Shown here: piece after piece, positions 25,491-34,742 of the stretch
Layout of the letters: each line of letters begins with the position of its first letter
How positions within the stretch are numbered: position 1 is the stretch's first letter
Source of the DNA: Flaviflexus sp.
Lineage (GTDB): Bacteria; Actinomycetota; Actinomycetes; Actinomycetales; Actinomycetaceae
DNA: 53,524 nucleotides
Assembly (NCBI GenBank): GCA_030537635.1
Contig: JAUNVM010000003.1
Location: 56,000-109,523, forward strand
Reading direction: 5' to 3'
The notes under the pieces: generated by a model
Databases searched by the model: none
Seen by the model: only the letters and a program-made list of their open reading frames with translations
Told to the model about the DNA's origin: nothing
Translations under genes and position numbers: made by a program

Positions 25491-27530
25491 TTAGATGTCG
25501 AGGAATCGCACATCGTGCGCATTGCGTTGAATGAATCCGCGGCGCGATTCCACGTCCTCGCCCATGAGAACCGCGAAGGTCTCGTCGGTGGCCGCGGCCT
25601 CGCCGATCGAGATTTGCTTGAGCGTGCGGGTTTCTGGATCCATGGTCGTCTCCCACAGCTCCTTGTCGTTCATCTCGCCCAGGCCCTTGTAGCGCTGAAT
25701 GGCGCCCTGATTCTTGTCCTTGGGTAGCTTCTTACCCGCGGCCAGGCCCGCGGCGAGCTTCTCGTCGCGCTCCTTATCGGAGAAGACGTAATCATGCTCG
25801 GCATTCGTCCACTTGATCCGGTACAGCGGGGGCATGGCCAGGTAGATGTGACCATCCTCGATGAGCGGCTTCATGTAGCGGTAGACGAGGGTAAGCAGAA
25901 GGGTGGCGATGTGGGACCCATCCACGTCAGCATCCGCCATGAACACGATCTTGTGATAGCGCAGCCGGCCAATGTCGAATTCCTCGCCAATGCCGGTGCC
26001 GAAGGCGGTGATAAGGGACTGGATGGTATCCGAGGACAGGGCGCGGTCCAGGCGCGCCTTCTCCACGTTGAGGATCTTGCCGCGAATCGGCATGATCGCC
26101 TGATTGTAGGGATTGCGACCATTGACGGCGGAGCCGCCGGCCGAGTCACCCTCGACGATGAAGATCTCGCATTCTTCCGGCTTGCGCGATGTGCAATCCT
26201 TGAGCTTGCCGGGCATGGAATTCGATTCGAGAACCGACTTGCGCCGGGTGGCCTCGCGAGCCTTCCGGGCGGCCAGTCGGGCCTGATAGGCCTGGGTGGC
26301 CTTGCGGATGATGTCCCTGGCCTCGTTTGGATGAGCATCGAACCAGTCGGCGAGCTGCACGTAGGTCTGCTGCTGGACGAAGGTTCGGGCCTCGGTGTTA
26401 CCGAGCTTTGTCTTCGTCTGTCCCTCGAACTGGGGCTCGCCAAGCTTGACCGAGATGACGACGGTGAGACCCTCGCGAATATCATCGCCGGAGAGGTTGG
26501 GATCCTTGTCCTTGAGCAGCGCCTTATCGCGGGCGTACTTGTTGACGATGGAAGTGAGGGCGGAACGGAAGCCCTCTTCGTGGGTGCCGCCCTCGGTCGT
26601 GTTGATCGTATTGGCGAAGGTGTGCAGGGATTCGGTGTAGGCGCTCGTCCACTGCATGGCGATCTCCACGGAGATCTTCTTCTCCGTGTCCTCGGCCTCG
26701 AAGTGGATGACATCGGGGTGAACGAGATCCGCCTTCTTCATCTCGTTGAGGAACTTCACGTAGTCGAGCAGGCCGCCGTCATAGCGGTAGCTCACCTCCC
26801 GGTGGCCCTTGACCGGATCATCGGCCGAGCCCTGCTCATCCCCGGCCACCTCGTCGCCTTCGGCGATTGCGTGGGGGCGCTCATCGATGAGGGTGATGCG
26901 CAAGCCCTTGTTGAGGAAGGCCATCTGGTGGAAGCGCCGGCGCAGGGTTTCGAAATCGTAATCGGTGGTCTCGAAGATCTCGTCATTCGCCCAGAAGGTC
27001 TGGGTCGTTCCGGTCTCATCGGTTTTCTCGCCCCGCTCCAGCGGAACAACGGGAACGCCGTTTTCGAAGGAGATTCGCCACACGTAGCCATCGCGGCGAA
27101 TCTCCGTGTCCATCCGCGTCGCCAGTGCATTGACGACGGAGACGCCGACGCCGTGAAGGCCGCCGGATACGGCGTAGGAATCAGAGCCGAACTTACCGCC
27201 CGCGTGCAGAACGGTCATCACCACCTCGACGGCGGGCCGATGTTCGGACGGATGCTCGTCGACGGGAATACCGCGGCCATTATCCACGACCCGGACTCCC
27301 CCGCCCTCGAGCAGGGTGACCTCGATGTGATCGCAGTATCCGGCGAGCGCCTCGTCAACCGAGTTGTCGACCACCTCGTAGACGAGGTGGTGCAGGCCGC
27401 GCTCTCCGGTCGAGCCGATGTACATGCCGGGGCGCTTGCGAACTGCCTCAAGACCCTCGAGAACCGTGATGTTCGCAGCGCCGTACGACCGTGGGGCCTC
27501 GGCACCGTTCTTCATGCGTTCATCATCCAC
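25491..27530 (-). CDS. gyrB: DNA gyrase subunit B
   Basis: A 679-residue ATPase subunit of gyrase. The GHKL ATP-binding site is seen in [22 protein letters not shown] and [14 protein letters not shown]; the transducer domain has QTKTKLGN; the TOPRIM domain has EGDSAGGSA and DADVDGSH, which bind catalytic magnesium; and the tail ends with [19 protein letters not shown], the GyrA-binding end. A GTG start at 27530 is preferred since AAGGAG lies 10 bases upstream; ATG 27515 would place it 25 bases away. The 138 bases up to dciA hold the promoter region, including an 11-bp palindrome GCGAATTTCGC near 27645. Confidence 0.98.
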   Translation of the reverse strand: MDDERMKNGAEAPRSYGAANITVLEGLEAVRKRPGMYIGSTGERGLHHLVYEVVDNSVDEALAGYCDHIEVTLLEGGGVRVVDNGRGIPVDEHPSEHRPAVEVVMTVLHAGGKFGSDSYAVSGGLHGVGVSVVNALATRMDTEIRRDGYVWRISFENGVPVVPLERGEKTDETGTTQTFWANDEIFETTDYDFETLRRRFHQMAFLNKGLRITLIDERPHAIAEGDEVAGDEQGSADDPVKGHREVSYRYDGGLLDYVKFLNEMKKADLVHPDVIHFEAEDTEKKISVEIAMQWTSAYTESLHTFANTINTTEGGTHEEGFRSALTSIVNKYARDKALLKDKDPNLSGDDIREGLTVVISVKLGEPQFEGQTKTKLGNTEARTFVQQQTYVQLADWFDAHPNEARDIIRKATQAYQARLAARKAREATRRKSVLESNSMPGKLKDCTSRKPEECEIFIVEGDSAGGSAVNGRNPYNQAIMPIRGKILNVEKARLDRALSSDTIQSLITAFGTGIGEEFDIGRLRYHKIVFMADADVDGSHIATLLLTLVYRYMKPLIEDGHIYLAMPPLYRIKWTNAEHDYVFSDKERDEKLAAGLAAGKKLPKDKNQGAIQRYKGLGEMNDKELWETTMDPETRTLKQISIGEAAATDETFAVLMGEDVESRRGFIQRNAHDVRFLDI

Positions 27531-27668
27531 GGTTGGGAATCTCCTTATCCTTCACCGGCCCCGAAAACGGGCTTATATCGTCCGCTGTCGGCTCGAAGGC
27601 CTCTCGCGGTAGGTATCCCCTTGCGGACACCCTATCTATTCTAGCGCGAATTTCGCTTCTCGCCGCCG

Positions 27669-28202
27669 TCAGTCGTACGTGTCCCTCACACCGCGCCCCG
27701 GAACCGATAGCGGCCCCCGCTTAAAGGTGTGACGAATTGCTGAAGTAATGACAATCTTCTCGACGATCCCCACACCGACTTCGTTTTCCACCGCTCGTTC
27801 GAGCGTGGGCAGGAGGTTGTTGAGATTGGCGGCCCAGGCATTGGAGGCGGCCTCGAGGGTGAGCACCCCGTTGTCGAAGGTCTTCACGCGCACGTGGCTG
27901 GCCACGTGCTCTCCGACGATCTGTGGCCACTTCACCTCGAGCTTGGCAACGGCAAGATGTCGAGCCCACAGCGGATTGGCCAGAATTTTCTTCAGGTCCT
28001 CCCCGATGAATCCCTCGCTCGAGCGCTTCTCGGTGGGCTCGGATCTGCGGGCGGTGCGGCGCTGCCCGGTGAAGGCGGGGGGCTTGGGGGCGCGCCGGTA
28101 ACCGTGCCGCTCCTGCATGGCCCGCGCCCGCTCGAGGGCCTCGAGGCAGACGTGATCGCCTCGTTCCCGCCGAGCCTTATCCCGGGCCTCCTCGACAGTC
28201 AT
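27669..28202 (-). CDS. dciA: DciA-type helicase loader (DUF721)
   Basis: A 177-residue protein. A basic, disordered N-terminal part (1-70) precedes the DUF721 fold, with the W-P-x-I-V-G-E-H-V segment (WPQIVGEHVASHVRVKTF) and LTLEAASNAWAANLN, typical of the KH-like DciA domain. DciA is the ancestral loader of DnaB helicase in bacteria without DnaC/DnaI, including mycobacteria, and binds DnaB and DNA. Its ATG overlaps the recF stop (ATGA), keeping it in the dnaA-dnaN-gnd-recF run. Together with dnaB at 13-14 kb it completes the helicase-loading set in this window. Confidence 0.88.
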   Translation of the reverse strand: MTVEEARDKARRERGDHVCLEALERARAMQERHGYRRAPKPPAFTGQRRTARRSEPTEKRSSEGFIGEDLKKILANPLWARHLAVAKLEVKWPQIVGEHVASHVRVKTFDNGVLTLEAASNAWAANLNNLLPTLERAVENEVGVGIVEKIVITSAIRHTFKRGPLSVPGRGVRDTYD

Positions 28203-29389
28203 GACTCGGCCCGTACCGTTCCGCCGGCCACGGTGAAGCGCCGCACCGGCATATCTGCGGGAATCTCGTCGCCGACCGCCACGGTGATAAACACCTGTTC
28301 GACGGGGGCAATAAGCTCGGCGAGGCGGGCCCGGCGATTGACGTCAAGTTCGGCAAAGACGTCGTCGAGAATGAGAAGGGGATCGGAGGAGCCATCCTCC
28401 TTGAGCAAATGCCAGGAGGCTAGGCGCAGCGCCAGCGCATAGGACCAGGTTTCCCCGTGCGAGGCAAAGCCCCGGGCGGGCAACTGCCCCAGTCCGAGCA
28501 TGAGATCATCGCGGTGCGGGCCCACGAGGTTAACGCCCCGCTCAATTTCCTTCGCCCGCATTCGCTCCATCTGCCCCAGCAGGCGAGAGCGCACCTGGGC
28601 GATGTCAAACAGCTCTTCTTCCAGGGCAAGCAGTTCCGCATCGGATTCCTCGAGCTGAACGGGGCCAGGAATGTCTTGAGAGCGATCGTCAACATTGGCC
28701 CGGTAGGCCACATGCGTCGTTCCCCGTCCGGGGGCGATCTGCGCGTAGCATTCGGTGACGTGGGGCCGCAGCGCACGCACCAGCCGGGCCCGGTGGGCAA
28801 CAATCTGGGCTCCAACATCGGCCAGCCGCTCATTCCACACCCCGAGGCTCACCTCATCGATGTTCTCGCCGCGCCGGGCGCGCAGCCCCGATTCCTTGAG
28901 CAGGGCGGCCCGCTGCCGGGTGATCTTGTCATAATCGGCCTTCACCCCCGCCATGCGAGGCAGGGCCTGAACCGCAATATCATCGAGGAAGCGACGCCGC
29001 TCGGAGGGATCGCCCGACACGAGGACGAGATCCTCGGGGGCAAACACGACGGCGCGGACGATCCCAAGGAGCTCGCGCGGCTTGACGCTGCCGCGGTTGA
29101 GTCGAGCCCGATTGGCCCGGCCGGCCAGAATCTCCACCTCGAGAACCGAGGATCGCTCCTCCTCGCGAGCCTTGGCCCGCACCACGGCCGCTCCCCCGCC
29201 GAGGCGGACGAGTGCCTGGTCGGCAGCTACCCGGTGGGAGGACAGGGTGGCGAGGTAGGCGATGGCCTCGACGAGATTCGTCTTCCCCTGACCGTTTTCG
29301 CCAATAAAGGCCGTGATCCCGGGCTCGAAGGCGAGCACCGCCTCCGGATAGGAGCGAAAATCGCTGAGCGCGAGATCAGAGAGCCACAC
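28199..29389 (-). CDS. recF: DNA repair protein RecF
   Basis: A 396-residue SMC-like ATPase that helps load RecA onto gapped DNA. Walker A is GENGQGKT (30-37), the ABC-type signature region lies in SYALALRLASWHLL, and Walker B is LLILDDVFAELD. The GTG start shares one base with the last base of the gnd stop codon, and the 3' end overlaps dciA, so translation is tightly linked through three genes. The order dnaN-gnd-recF-dciA-gyrB is characteristic of many actinobacteria. Confidence 0.97.
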   Translation of the reverse strand: MWLSDLALSDFRSYPEAVLAFEPGITAFIGENGQGKTNLVEAIAYLATLSSHRVAADQALVRLGGGAAVVRAKAREEERSSVLEVEILAGRANRARLNRGSVKPRELLGIVRAVVFAPEDLVLVSGDPSERRRFLDDIAVQALPRMAGVKADYDKITRQRAALLKESGLRARRGENIDEVSLGVWNERLADVGAQIVAHRARLVRALRPHVTECYAQIAPGRGTTHVAYRANVDDRSQDIPGPVQLEESDAELLALEEELFDIAQVRSRLLGQMERMRAKEIERGVNLVGPHRDDLMLGLGQLPARGFASHGETWSYALALRLASWHLLKEDGSSDPLLILDDVFAELDVNRRARLAELIAPVEQVFITVAVGDEIPADMPVRRFTVAGGTVRAES

Positions 29390-30282
29390 TAGTCTTGGTC
29401 GACGCCCTTGACGGCATGCCCGCCGAACTGATTGCGCAGGGCAGCCACGGCCTTCATGGCGGGGGAATCATCCTGCCGGGAAGCAAAGCGGGCGTGCAGC
29501 GCGGCGGTGATGACCGGGGTGGGCACCGACTGTTCGATACTCTCCAGGCAGGTCCACCGACCCTCGCCCGAATCCTCGACGTAGCCGCGCAATCCGGCCA
29601 GCTGTGGATCTTCCTCGAGTGCCCGCACCATGAGGTCGAGCAGCCAGGAGCGCACAACGGTGCCCTTGCGCCACGCGCCAAAGGTGGCACCCGGATCGGT
29701 GATGAGATCATCGCGAGCCGCGAGCAGCTCATATCCCTCGGCGTAGGCCTGCATAAGGCCGTACTCGATTCCGTTGTGAATCATCTTCGCGTAGTGGCCG
29801 GCGCCAACGGGACCGGCGTGAACGAATCCCTCGGCTCGCTCGCCCTCGGGGCGCAGCGTGTCAAAGATGGGCATGAGCTGCTCAACATCGTCCTTCGCGC
29901 CACCCACCATGAGGCCATAGCCCACGGATTTGCCCCATACGCCGCCGGAGACGCCGCAATCGACGTAGCGGATGTTCTTCTCGGCCAGCGCCGCGGCATT
30001 GTCCTGATCATCGCGATAGTAGGAGTTGCCGCCCTCGACGATGATGTCACCGTCCGACAAAAGCTCCGAAAGCTCATCGATGGTAGAGCGGGTGGCCTCA
30101 CCGGCCGGCACCATGCACCAGACGATGCGCGGGGCTTCGAGCTGGGATACCAGGGTGGGCAGATCGGTGACATCGCTGATCCGCGGATCGCGATCGTAGC
30201 CGATGACCTCGTGACCCCCCTCTGTCAGCCGGTCGCGCATATTCGCGCCCATCCGTCCAAGTCCAATGAGTCCGAGCTTCAC
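29389..30282 (-). CDS. gnd: 6-phosphogluconate dehydrogenase, short (NAD-type) form
   Basis: A 297-residue enzyme that oxidatively decarboxylates 6-phosphogluconate to ribulose 5-phosphate. The Rossmann motif is LGLIGLGRMGANM (3-15), the substrate-binding segment CGVSGGVWG and the catalytic KMIHNGIEYGLMQ with its Lys-x2-His-Asn are present. The length is that of the short, usually NAD-linked class rather than the about 470-residue NADP form. An upstream Met at 30342 lies outside family similarity; GTG 30282 is chosen because AAGGA lies 7 bases before it and the Rossmann strand starts there. It lies between dnaN and recF, a metabolic gene kept within the replication operon in many actinobacteria. 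Confidence 0.93.
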   Translation of the reverse strand: MKLGLIGLGRMGANMRDRLTEGGHEVIGYDRDPRISDVTDLPTLVSQLEAPRIVWCMVPAGEATRSTIDELSELLSDGDIIVEGGNSYYRDDQDNAAALAEKNIRYVDCGVSGGVWGKSVGYGLMVGGAKDDVEQLMPIFDTLRPEGERAEGFVHAGPVGAGHYAKMIHNGIEYGLMQAYAEGYELLAARDDLITDPGATFGAWRKGTVVRSWLLDLMVRALEEDPQLAGLRGYVEDSGEGRWTCLESIEQSVPTPVITAALHARFASRQDDSPAMKAVAALRNQFGGHAVKGVDQD

Positions 30283-30295
30283 GCTTTCATCCTTT

Positions 30296-30310
30296 CGCGA
30301 CCCCGTCGCG
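30296..30310. promoter_or_regulatory. Hairpin in front of gnd
   Basis: CGCGAC-CCC-GTCGCG is a perfect 6-bp stem with a 3-base loop, lying directly before the gnd ribosome-binding site in the 87-base dnaN-gnd gap. It has no T tract on either strand, so it is more likely an mRNA stability or translation element than a terminator. Confidence 0.3.
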
Positions 30311-30369
30311 TCTCTAGCGGTGCCGTCCCGGCGCTGTCGCACCGGAAAGGCCTGCGATTGTTGTGGTGC

Positions 30370-31518
30370 CTAGCCGAGCTTGCGGATCGGCATGAGAAGC
30401 ACCCGGAACTCCGGGGAATCCTCGCCGTCTTCCTCGGCCTGCGCCGAGAGCACCACCGGCTTCTCATCATTGGTGAACGACAGGCGCACGTAGTCGCCGT
30501 GCGTCACACTGAGGGCGTCTTGCAGGTAGAGCGGATTGAAGGACATCGAGATGTCCTCTCCGACAAGGCGGGCCGGAACATCTTCCTTCGCCTGAGCATT
30601 ATCCCCGCCCTGGCCGCCCTCGACCGTGACATTGCCATCGGTGAAGGACAGGCGAACGGCAGAATTGCGCTCCACCACGATCTTTGAGCGCTTAATGGCC
30701 TCGAGCAGCTCGGAGCGGGAAACAACGGCGTGGCCGTTCACCTGCTGTGGGAACAGGGAGCGCACCTGCGGATAATCGCCGTCAATGAGCCGAGAGGTGT
30801 TCTGGCGGCCGACCGCCTCAAAGCCGAGAATGCGAACGGCACCGCCCTCATCATCCGACAGCTGATCGACGCTGAGAACAACCCGCTCGGAGGATGCGTA
30901 CGCCTTGGCAATCTCCGCCAGGCGGGAGGCCTTGACGAGGATCCGCTCCTTGACCTGCGGATTGGCCGGTTGCCAGGTGAGATCGCGAACCGCGAGCCGG
31001 TACCGGTCGGTGGCGAGGAGGGAAATGTTCTCCCCGTCGATTTCGATGCAAATGGACACGAGGAGAGGAAGGGTCTCATCCTTGGAGGCCGCGGTGGCCA
31101 CCTGGGTAACAGCTTCCTGCCAATCGGCCGCATCAACCGTGCCGATCTGGGTGGGAGTTTCCGGCATGGCCGGGTACTCCTCAAGAGCCATCGTATTGAG
31201 TGAGAAGCTGGCCGAACCACATTCGATGTCGAGGCGGGTACCGTCGAGCGTCATGTCAACGGGGCGAGCCGGCAGCGAACGACAAATCTCTCCGAGCATC
31301 TTGCCGTTGACGAGACATTCGCCGGCCTCATCGACATCCGCCGCCGCCTCCACGCACGAGGTGGATTCCGGATCGTAGGCGGAAATGCTCAGAACCCCGG
31401 AGCCGTCTGCCGACAAGTGGATACCGGAAAGAACGGGAATAGCGGGCCTGGGCGGAATGGTCCGGCCGGCCCAGGTGACGGCATCGGCGAGAATATCGCG
31501 GCCAACCCTGAGTTTCAC
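30370..31518 (-). CDS. dnaN: DNA polymerase III sliding clamp (beta subunit)
   Basis: A 382-residue beta clamp that encircles DNA and tethers the polymerase. Three clamp-fold domains of about 125 residues are visible, with MKLRVGRDILADAVTWAGR at the start and the C-terminal VLLMPIRK, which is the actinobacterial form of the usual M-P-M/V-R ending that lines the protein-binding pocket. GTG 31518 is preceded by GAGGAAGGA. It follows dnaA on the same strand after a 474-base spacer containing weak DnaA boxes and an AT-rich stretch. Confidence 0.97.
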   Translation of the reverse strand: MKLRVGRDILADAVTWAGRTIPPRPAIPVLSGIHLSADGSGVLSISAYDPESTSCVEAAADVDEAGECLVNGKMLGEICRSLPARPVDMTLDGTRLDIECGSASFSLNTMALEEYPAMPETPTQIGTVDAADWQEAVTQVATAASKDETLPLLVSICIEIDGENISLLATDRYRLAVRDLTWQPANPQVKERILVKASRLAEIAKAYASSERVVLSVDQLSDDEGGAVRILGFEAVGRQNTSRLIDGDYPQVRSLFPQQVNGHAVVSRSELLEAIKRSKIVVERNSAVRLSFTDGNVTVEGGQGGDNAQAKEDVPARLVGEDISMSFNPLYLQDALSVTHGDYVRLSFTNDEKPVVLSAQAEEDGEDSPEFRVLLMPIRKLG

Positions 31519-31992
31519 GATGGTTCCTTCCTCTACTTGCTACAGACCACCATACGTGACGCGAGGGATGAATGACATCCTGCTGGGAACTTGTCATTCG
31601 GGCGCTGAGGCACTTCGGCCTACTATGGCTTCAGTATTTATCTCTAGAGATTCTTATAGTCATAGTAGTAGGCCCTGTGGAAACCGTGGATAAGTTGATC
31701 TTTCCGCGGTAACTCGCCGATCTTCCCGTGGATATCCCCAGGCATAACCCCGTGGATAACTCGTGGGACCTGTGGATTGAGGCACTTGGGGATTTCCGTC
31801 ATCCACAACTACCCTTGAGTTTTCCCCAGGTTTTCGGATCTTTCCACAGGCTTCCACAGGGAGGTGTGAATGACCAGATTTTTGTTGTCCTGCCGGGGAA
31901 AACTCCGCATGAACCCCAGTTTTCTCAGCGGCTGATTTTGGTCCGAAAAGATACGTTATTATCGCCTGCTGCGGGTGAGCGACACGGGAAGG
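31519..31992. other. dnaN-dnaA spacer, candidate oriC
   Basis: A 474-base gene-free spacer. Boxes differing from TTATCCACA by one or more bases are at 31685-31693, 31727-31735, 31751-31759, 31771-31779 and 31799-31807; none is perfect. At 31617-31676 an AT-rich stretch (core about 31633-31672) is framed by an imperfect inverted repeat GGCCTACTATG / CATAGTAGTAGGCC and could act as the unwinding element. Core genes diverge from this part of the window. Origin function is inferred from position, AT-richness and boxes; the dnaA-rpmH gap is the alternative. Confidence 0.6.
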
Positions 31993-33510
31993 CTAGGACT
32001 CCGCCGGGCGCGATGCGGTGTGTTTAATCCGGGTGGTGAGCTCGGAGACCTGATTGTAGACGTCCTGCTTTTGGGCCATGAGCGTGGAGATCTTCTTGTT
32101 GGCATGCAGCACGGTGGAATGATCCCGCCCGCCGAAGAGGTTGCCGATCTGGGGCAGCGACAGATCCGTCAGCTCGCGGCACAGGTACATGGCGATCTGC
32201 CGGGCGAGCACGAGGGCGCGGGTGCGATCGGGCCCGGTGAGCTCCTCGAGCGTGATCGAAAAGTAGTTGACCGTTTCGGCCATGATGAGCCCAGAGGTGA
32301 TTTTCAGCGAATTGGGATCGGCGATGAGATCCTTGAGCACCATCGTCGCCAAGCCGATATCGATGGGCTGCTTGGTGAGATCCGCGAAGGCGGTCACCCG
32401 ACGCAGCGCCCCCTCCATCTCCCGCACGTTCGTGGTGATCTTCGTGGCGATGTATTCGTTGATATCGCGCGGTACCGCCATTGACTCATAGGCCGCCTTC
32501 TTCTCAAGAATGGCGATGCGGGTCTCGAGATCGGGCGGGAAGATATTCGCGGTGATTCCCGAGGCGAAGCGGGAGAGCATGCGCTCCTCAAAGCCGTGGA
32601 GGAGATGAGGGGCGACATCGGAGGAGATGACGATTTGCTTATTGGCATTCGACAGCGAATTGAAGGTGTGGAAGAACTCGATGACCGTCTTCTCCCGGCC
32701 GCCAATGAATTGGATGTCATCAATAAGCAGAATGTCGATGGTGCGATAGGAATCCTTGAAGGCGGGCAGTGTGCCATCGCGCATCGCGTTAATGAAGTCG
32801 TTGGTGAATTCCTCGGCCGAGACATAACGGATCTTGAGATCCGGGTAGAGCGACAGAGCGTAGTTGCCAATCGCGTGCATGAGGTGGGTCTTTCCCATAC
32901 CCGAATCGCCGTAGAGGAACAGCGGATTGTAGGCCATGCCCGGGGCCTCGCCGACCGCAAACGAGGTGGCGTGGGCGAAGCGATTGGATTCGCCGGTGAC
33001 GAAGGAATCAAAGGTGTAGCGCGGATTGAGGCCGGCGCATTGATGATCGGCAGTGATCTGCTCGGGAAGCGGTGCCTGGCGTGGTGCCGGTTGCGGTGTC
33101 TGGCGTGGTGCTCCGGCCGAGGGCTGGGAAGGAGCAGCCGGAGCGGAGGGAGCATACGAGGCATCGGCCACCGGCGCGGAGGGCAGGGGAGCTGAGGCGA
33201 TCGGAGGGGCCGGGGTTTCCGGCGCCTCGCTTTGATGGGATTCACCGAGCGAGGGATCAACCGAGATCTCGATCCGCAAGTTCCGGCCGAGGATAGCGCG
33301 AAGCTTTTCGGTCATATCCGTCTCGGCCTTCTCCGAAATCCAGGACTTGATGAAGTCTGAGCCCACGGCAATCGAGAAGACGTCATCGACGGCGGCGAGC
33401 GGATAACAGAGCCGGAGGAAGGCGGTCTGAGAATCAGAGAGCCGGTTTTCCTCCCGGAGGAGCTCAATCGCCGCAGTCCATGCATCAAGAGCGGGATGAG
33501 ACTCGGACAT
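31993..33510 (-). CDS. dnaA: Chromosomal replication initiator DnaA
   Basis: A 505-residue AAA+ initiator. Domain I occupies about 1-85; domain II is a Pro/Ala/Gln-rich linker (about 95-152); domain III has Walker A GDSGMGKT (201-208) and Walker B LLIDD (261-265); domain IV carries the DnaA-box-binding signature RDHSTVLH (462-469). The Walker A reads Gly-Asp-Ser-Gly-Met where many homologues have Gly-x-x-Gly-Leu, a conservative change. An upstream frame to 33660 is ignored: AGGAG lies 6 bases before ATG 33510 and family similarity starts there. A DnaA box within its upstream region suggests autoregulation. Confidence 0.98.
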   Translation of the reverse strand: MSESHPALDAWTAAIELLREENRLSDSQTAFLRLCYPLAAVDDVFSIAVGSDFIKSWISEKAETDMTEKLRAILGRNLRIEISVDPSLGESHQSEAPETPAPPIASAPLPSAPVADASYAPSAPAAPSQPSAGAPRQTPQPAPRQAPLPEQITADHQCAGLNPRYTFDSFVTGESNRFAHATSFAVGEAPGMAYNPLFLYGDSGMGKTHLMHAIGNYALSLYPDLKIRYVSAEEFTNDFINAMRDGTLPAFKDSYRTIDILLIDDIQFIGGREKTVIEFFHTFNSLSNANKQIVISSDVAPHLLHGFEERMLSRFASGITANIFPPDLETRIAILEKKAAYESMAVPRDINEYIATKITTNVREMEGALRRVTAFADLTKQPIDIGLATMVLKDLIADPNSLKITSGLIMAETVNYFSITLEELTGPDRTRALVLARQIAMYLCRELTDLSLPQIGNLFGGRDHSTVLHANKKISTLMAQKQDVYNQVSELTTRIKHTASRPAES

Positions 33511-33868
33511 AGGTGACTCCTGAGAGGGGATCGGAACAGACTGACATCCATAGTAGGGCAGAAATTGGTGCGAGGCCTCGCGTTTACCGGAGTTCTCCAC
33601 AGTCTTATCCACATCTGTGGAAAAGTCACACGCGTGAAGTTCCTTGCGGCGCCGGGACAAAGTCTGGAATTACAAAATTGTCATTACACAGCTGTGGATG
33701 AGCGAAATCCACGGCTGTGAATTCCTGCATGTCCATCTCCCCGATATATTTTCCGGTGAATCTGCTCACCGAAGGGGTCTATCCATTGACCCGGACCCCA
33801 GTTTTCCCTAAGATTCCCTAGGTTATGTATGTCATCGGCTTCGGCCGGATAAGTGAGTGGAGTAGACC
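33511..33868. other. dnaA-rpmH divergent spacer with DnaA boxes
   Basis: A 358-base gap with divergent promoters for dnaA and rpmH. A perfect DnaA box is at 33605-33613, a variant TGTGGATGA at 33693-33701 and a related TGTGGAAAA at 33616-33624. On the minus strand a possible dnaA promoter has GTGACT and TAAGAC 16 bases apart, the perfect box partly overlapping the -10 region. The gap is a secondary candidate for part of the origin. Confidence 0.55.
33786..33814 (+). promoter_or_regulatory. Probable promoter of rpmH-rnpA
   Basis: TTGACC (33786-33791) and TAAGAT (33809-33814) with a 17-base spacer form the best vegetative promoter match in the origin region, about 55 bases before the rpmH ATG. 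Confidence 0.65.
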
Positions 33869-34006
33869 ATGGTGAAGCGGACTTTCCAGCCCAATAACCG
33901 CAAGCGCGCGAAGGTTCACGGCTTCCGCAAGCGGATGGCGACCCGCGCCGGTCGCAGCATTCTTTCGTCGCGGCGCCGCAAGGGACGCGCGAAGCTCTCC
34001 GCCTGA
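33869..34006 (+). CDS. rpmH: 50S ribosomal protein L34
   Basis: A 45-residue, extremely basic ribosomal protein: [20 protein letters not shown] at the start, [19 protein letters not shown] in the middle, ending KLSA, which is the L34 pattern over its full length. GGAG lies 6 bases before the ATG. It is the first gene reading rightward from the origin and is followed by rnpA only 3 bases later, the near-universal rpmH-rnpA-yidD-yidC order. Confidence 0.99.
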   Translation: MVKRTFQPNNRKRAKVHGFRKRMATRAGRSILSSRRRKGRAKLSA

Positions 34007-34009
34007 GCA

Positions 34010-34375
34010 TTGCTCCCCGCGCAGCACCGTATGCGCAGGTCCGGAGACTTTCGAGATACGATCCGGCGCGGGCATCGGGGACGAGCAAAATGTCTCATGA
34101 TGCACCTCGCCCCGGGCTCGTGCGAAGCCGACCACGCACCGGCGTTGGTCGGCTTCGTCGTACCCAAAACCGTTGGTAATGCGGTGGTTCGTAATCGCGT
34201 GCAGCGCAGACTGCGTCATCTCATGCGAGATCGAATCGGGAGTCTGCGGGACGGTGAGAGGTGCGTGATTCGGGTCTTCCCGCCCGCCAAGGGCGCAAGC
34301 GGGGAAGAACTGGCACGAGATCTTGATCGGGCTTTCACCAAGGCACGCGCAGTGACTGAGGAGAGTGCGTCATGA
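34010..34375 (+). CDS. rnpA: Ribonuclease P protein component
   Basis: A 121-residue basic protein that assists the RNase P RNA in trimming tRNA 5' ends. LPAQHRMRRSGDFRDTIRRG at the start and the signature KTVGNAVVRNRVQRRLRHLMR (with RNRxxRRLR) identify it. The start is TTG, 3 bases after the rpmH stop, giving the expected MLPAQHRM N-terminus. The stop overlaps the yidD ATG. No rnpB RNA gene is visible in this window. Confidence 0.97.
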   Translation: MLPAQHRMRRSGDFRDTIRRGHRGRAKCLMMHLAPGSCEADHAPALVGFVVPKTVGNAVVRNRVQRRLRHLMRDRIGSLRDGERCVIRVFPPAKGASGEELARDLDRAFTKARAVTEESAS

Positions 34376-34728
34376 GCCCGCTAGCACGCCTTTTTCATGC
34401 GCTCATTAGCTTTTATCGACGGCACATTTCCCCGCGCATGGCACCCCGCTGCCGGTACTACCCGAGCTGTTCGTCCTATGCACTGCAATCCATTGAGGTT
34501 CACGGAGCGCTCAAGGGTACACTATTAGCCAGCTGGCGACTCCTTCGCTGCAACCCCTTCACTCAAGGGGGAGTCGATGAAGTTCCGGACAAGGGAAAGT
34601 GGCCGGGTAAACCGCTCGGTCACGCCGAACTCTTAAAGCAGTGGGAGAACGAGGACCACGGTTCCGGATCTCGCCCCGGCGAGGGCTCCCAGCTGAACGA
34701 CCAGCCGCGTGAGCGGCACGACGATTAA
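34372..34728 (+). CDS. yidD: Membrane protein insertion efficiency factor YidD
   Basis: A 118-residue protein containing the full YidD core: an amphipathic N-terminal helix (LARLFHALISFYRRHISP), the cysteine motif YYPSCSSYALQSI and RLLRCNPFTQGGVDEVP. YidD aids YidC-dependent insertion of membrane proteins at the inner face. The C-terminal 40 residues, polar and rich in Gly, Glu and His, extend beyond the usual 70-85 residues. The ATG overlaps rnpA (ATGA) and yidC follows 14 bases later. Confidence 0.95.
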   Translation: MSPLARLFHALISFYRRHISPRMAPRCRYYPSCSSYALQSIEVHGALKGTLLASWRLLRCNPFTQGGVDEVPDKGKWPGKPLGHAELLKQWENEDHGSGSRPGEGSQLNDQPRERHDD

Positions 34729-34742
34729 GGAAAGACTGCACA

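Noticed and set aside
13116..27530. Possible inteins in dnaB, gyrA or gyrB
   Set aside because: All three have normal lengths and continuous motifs.
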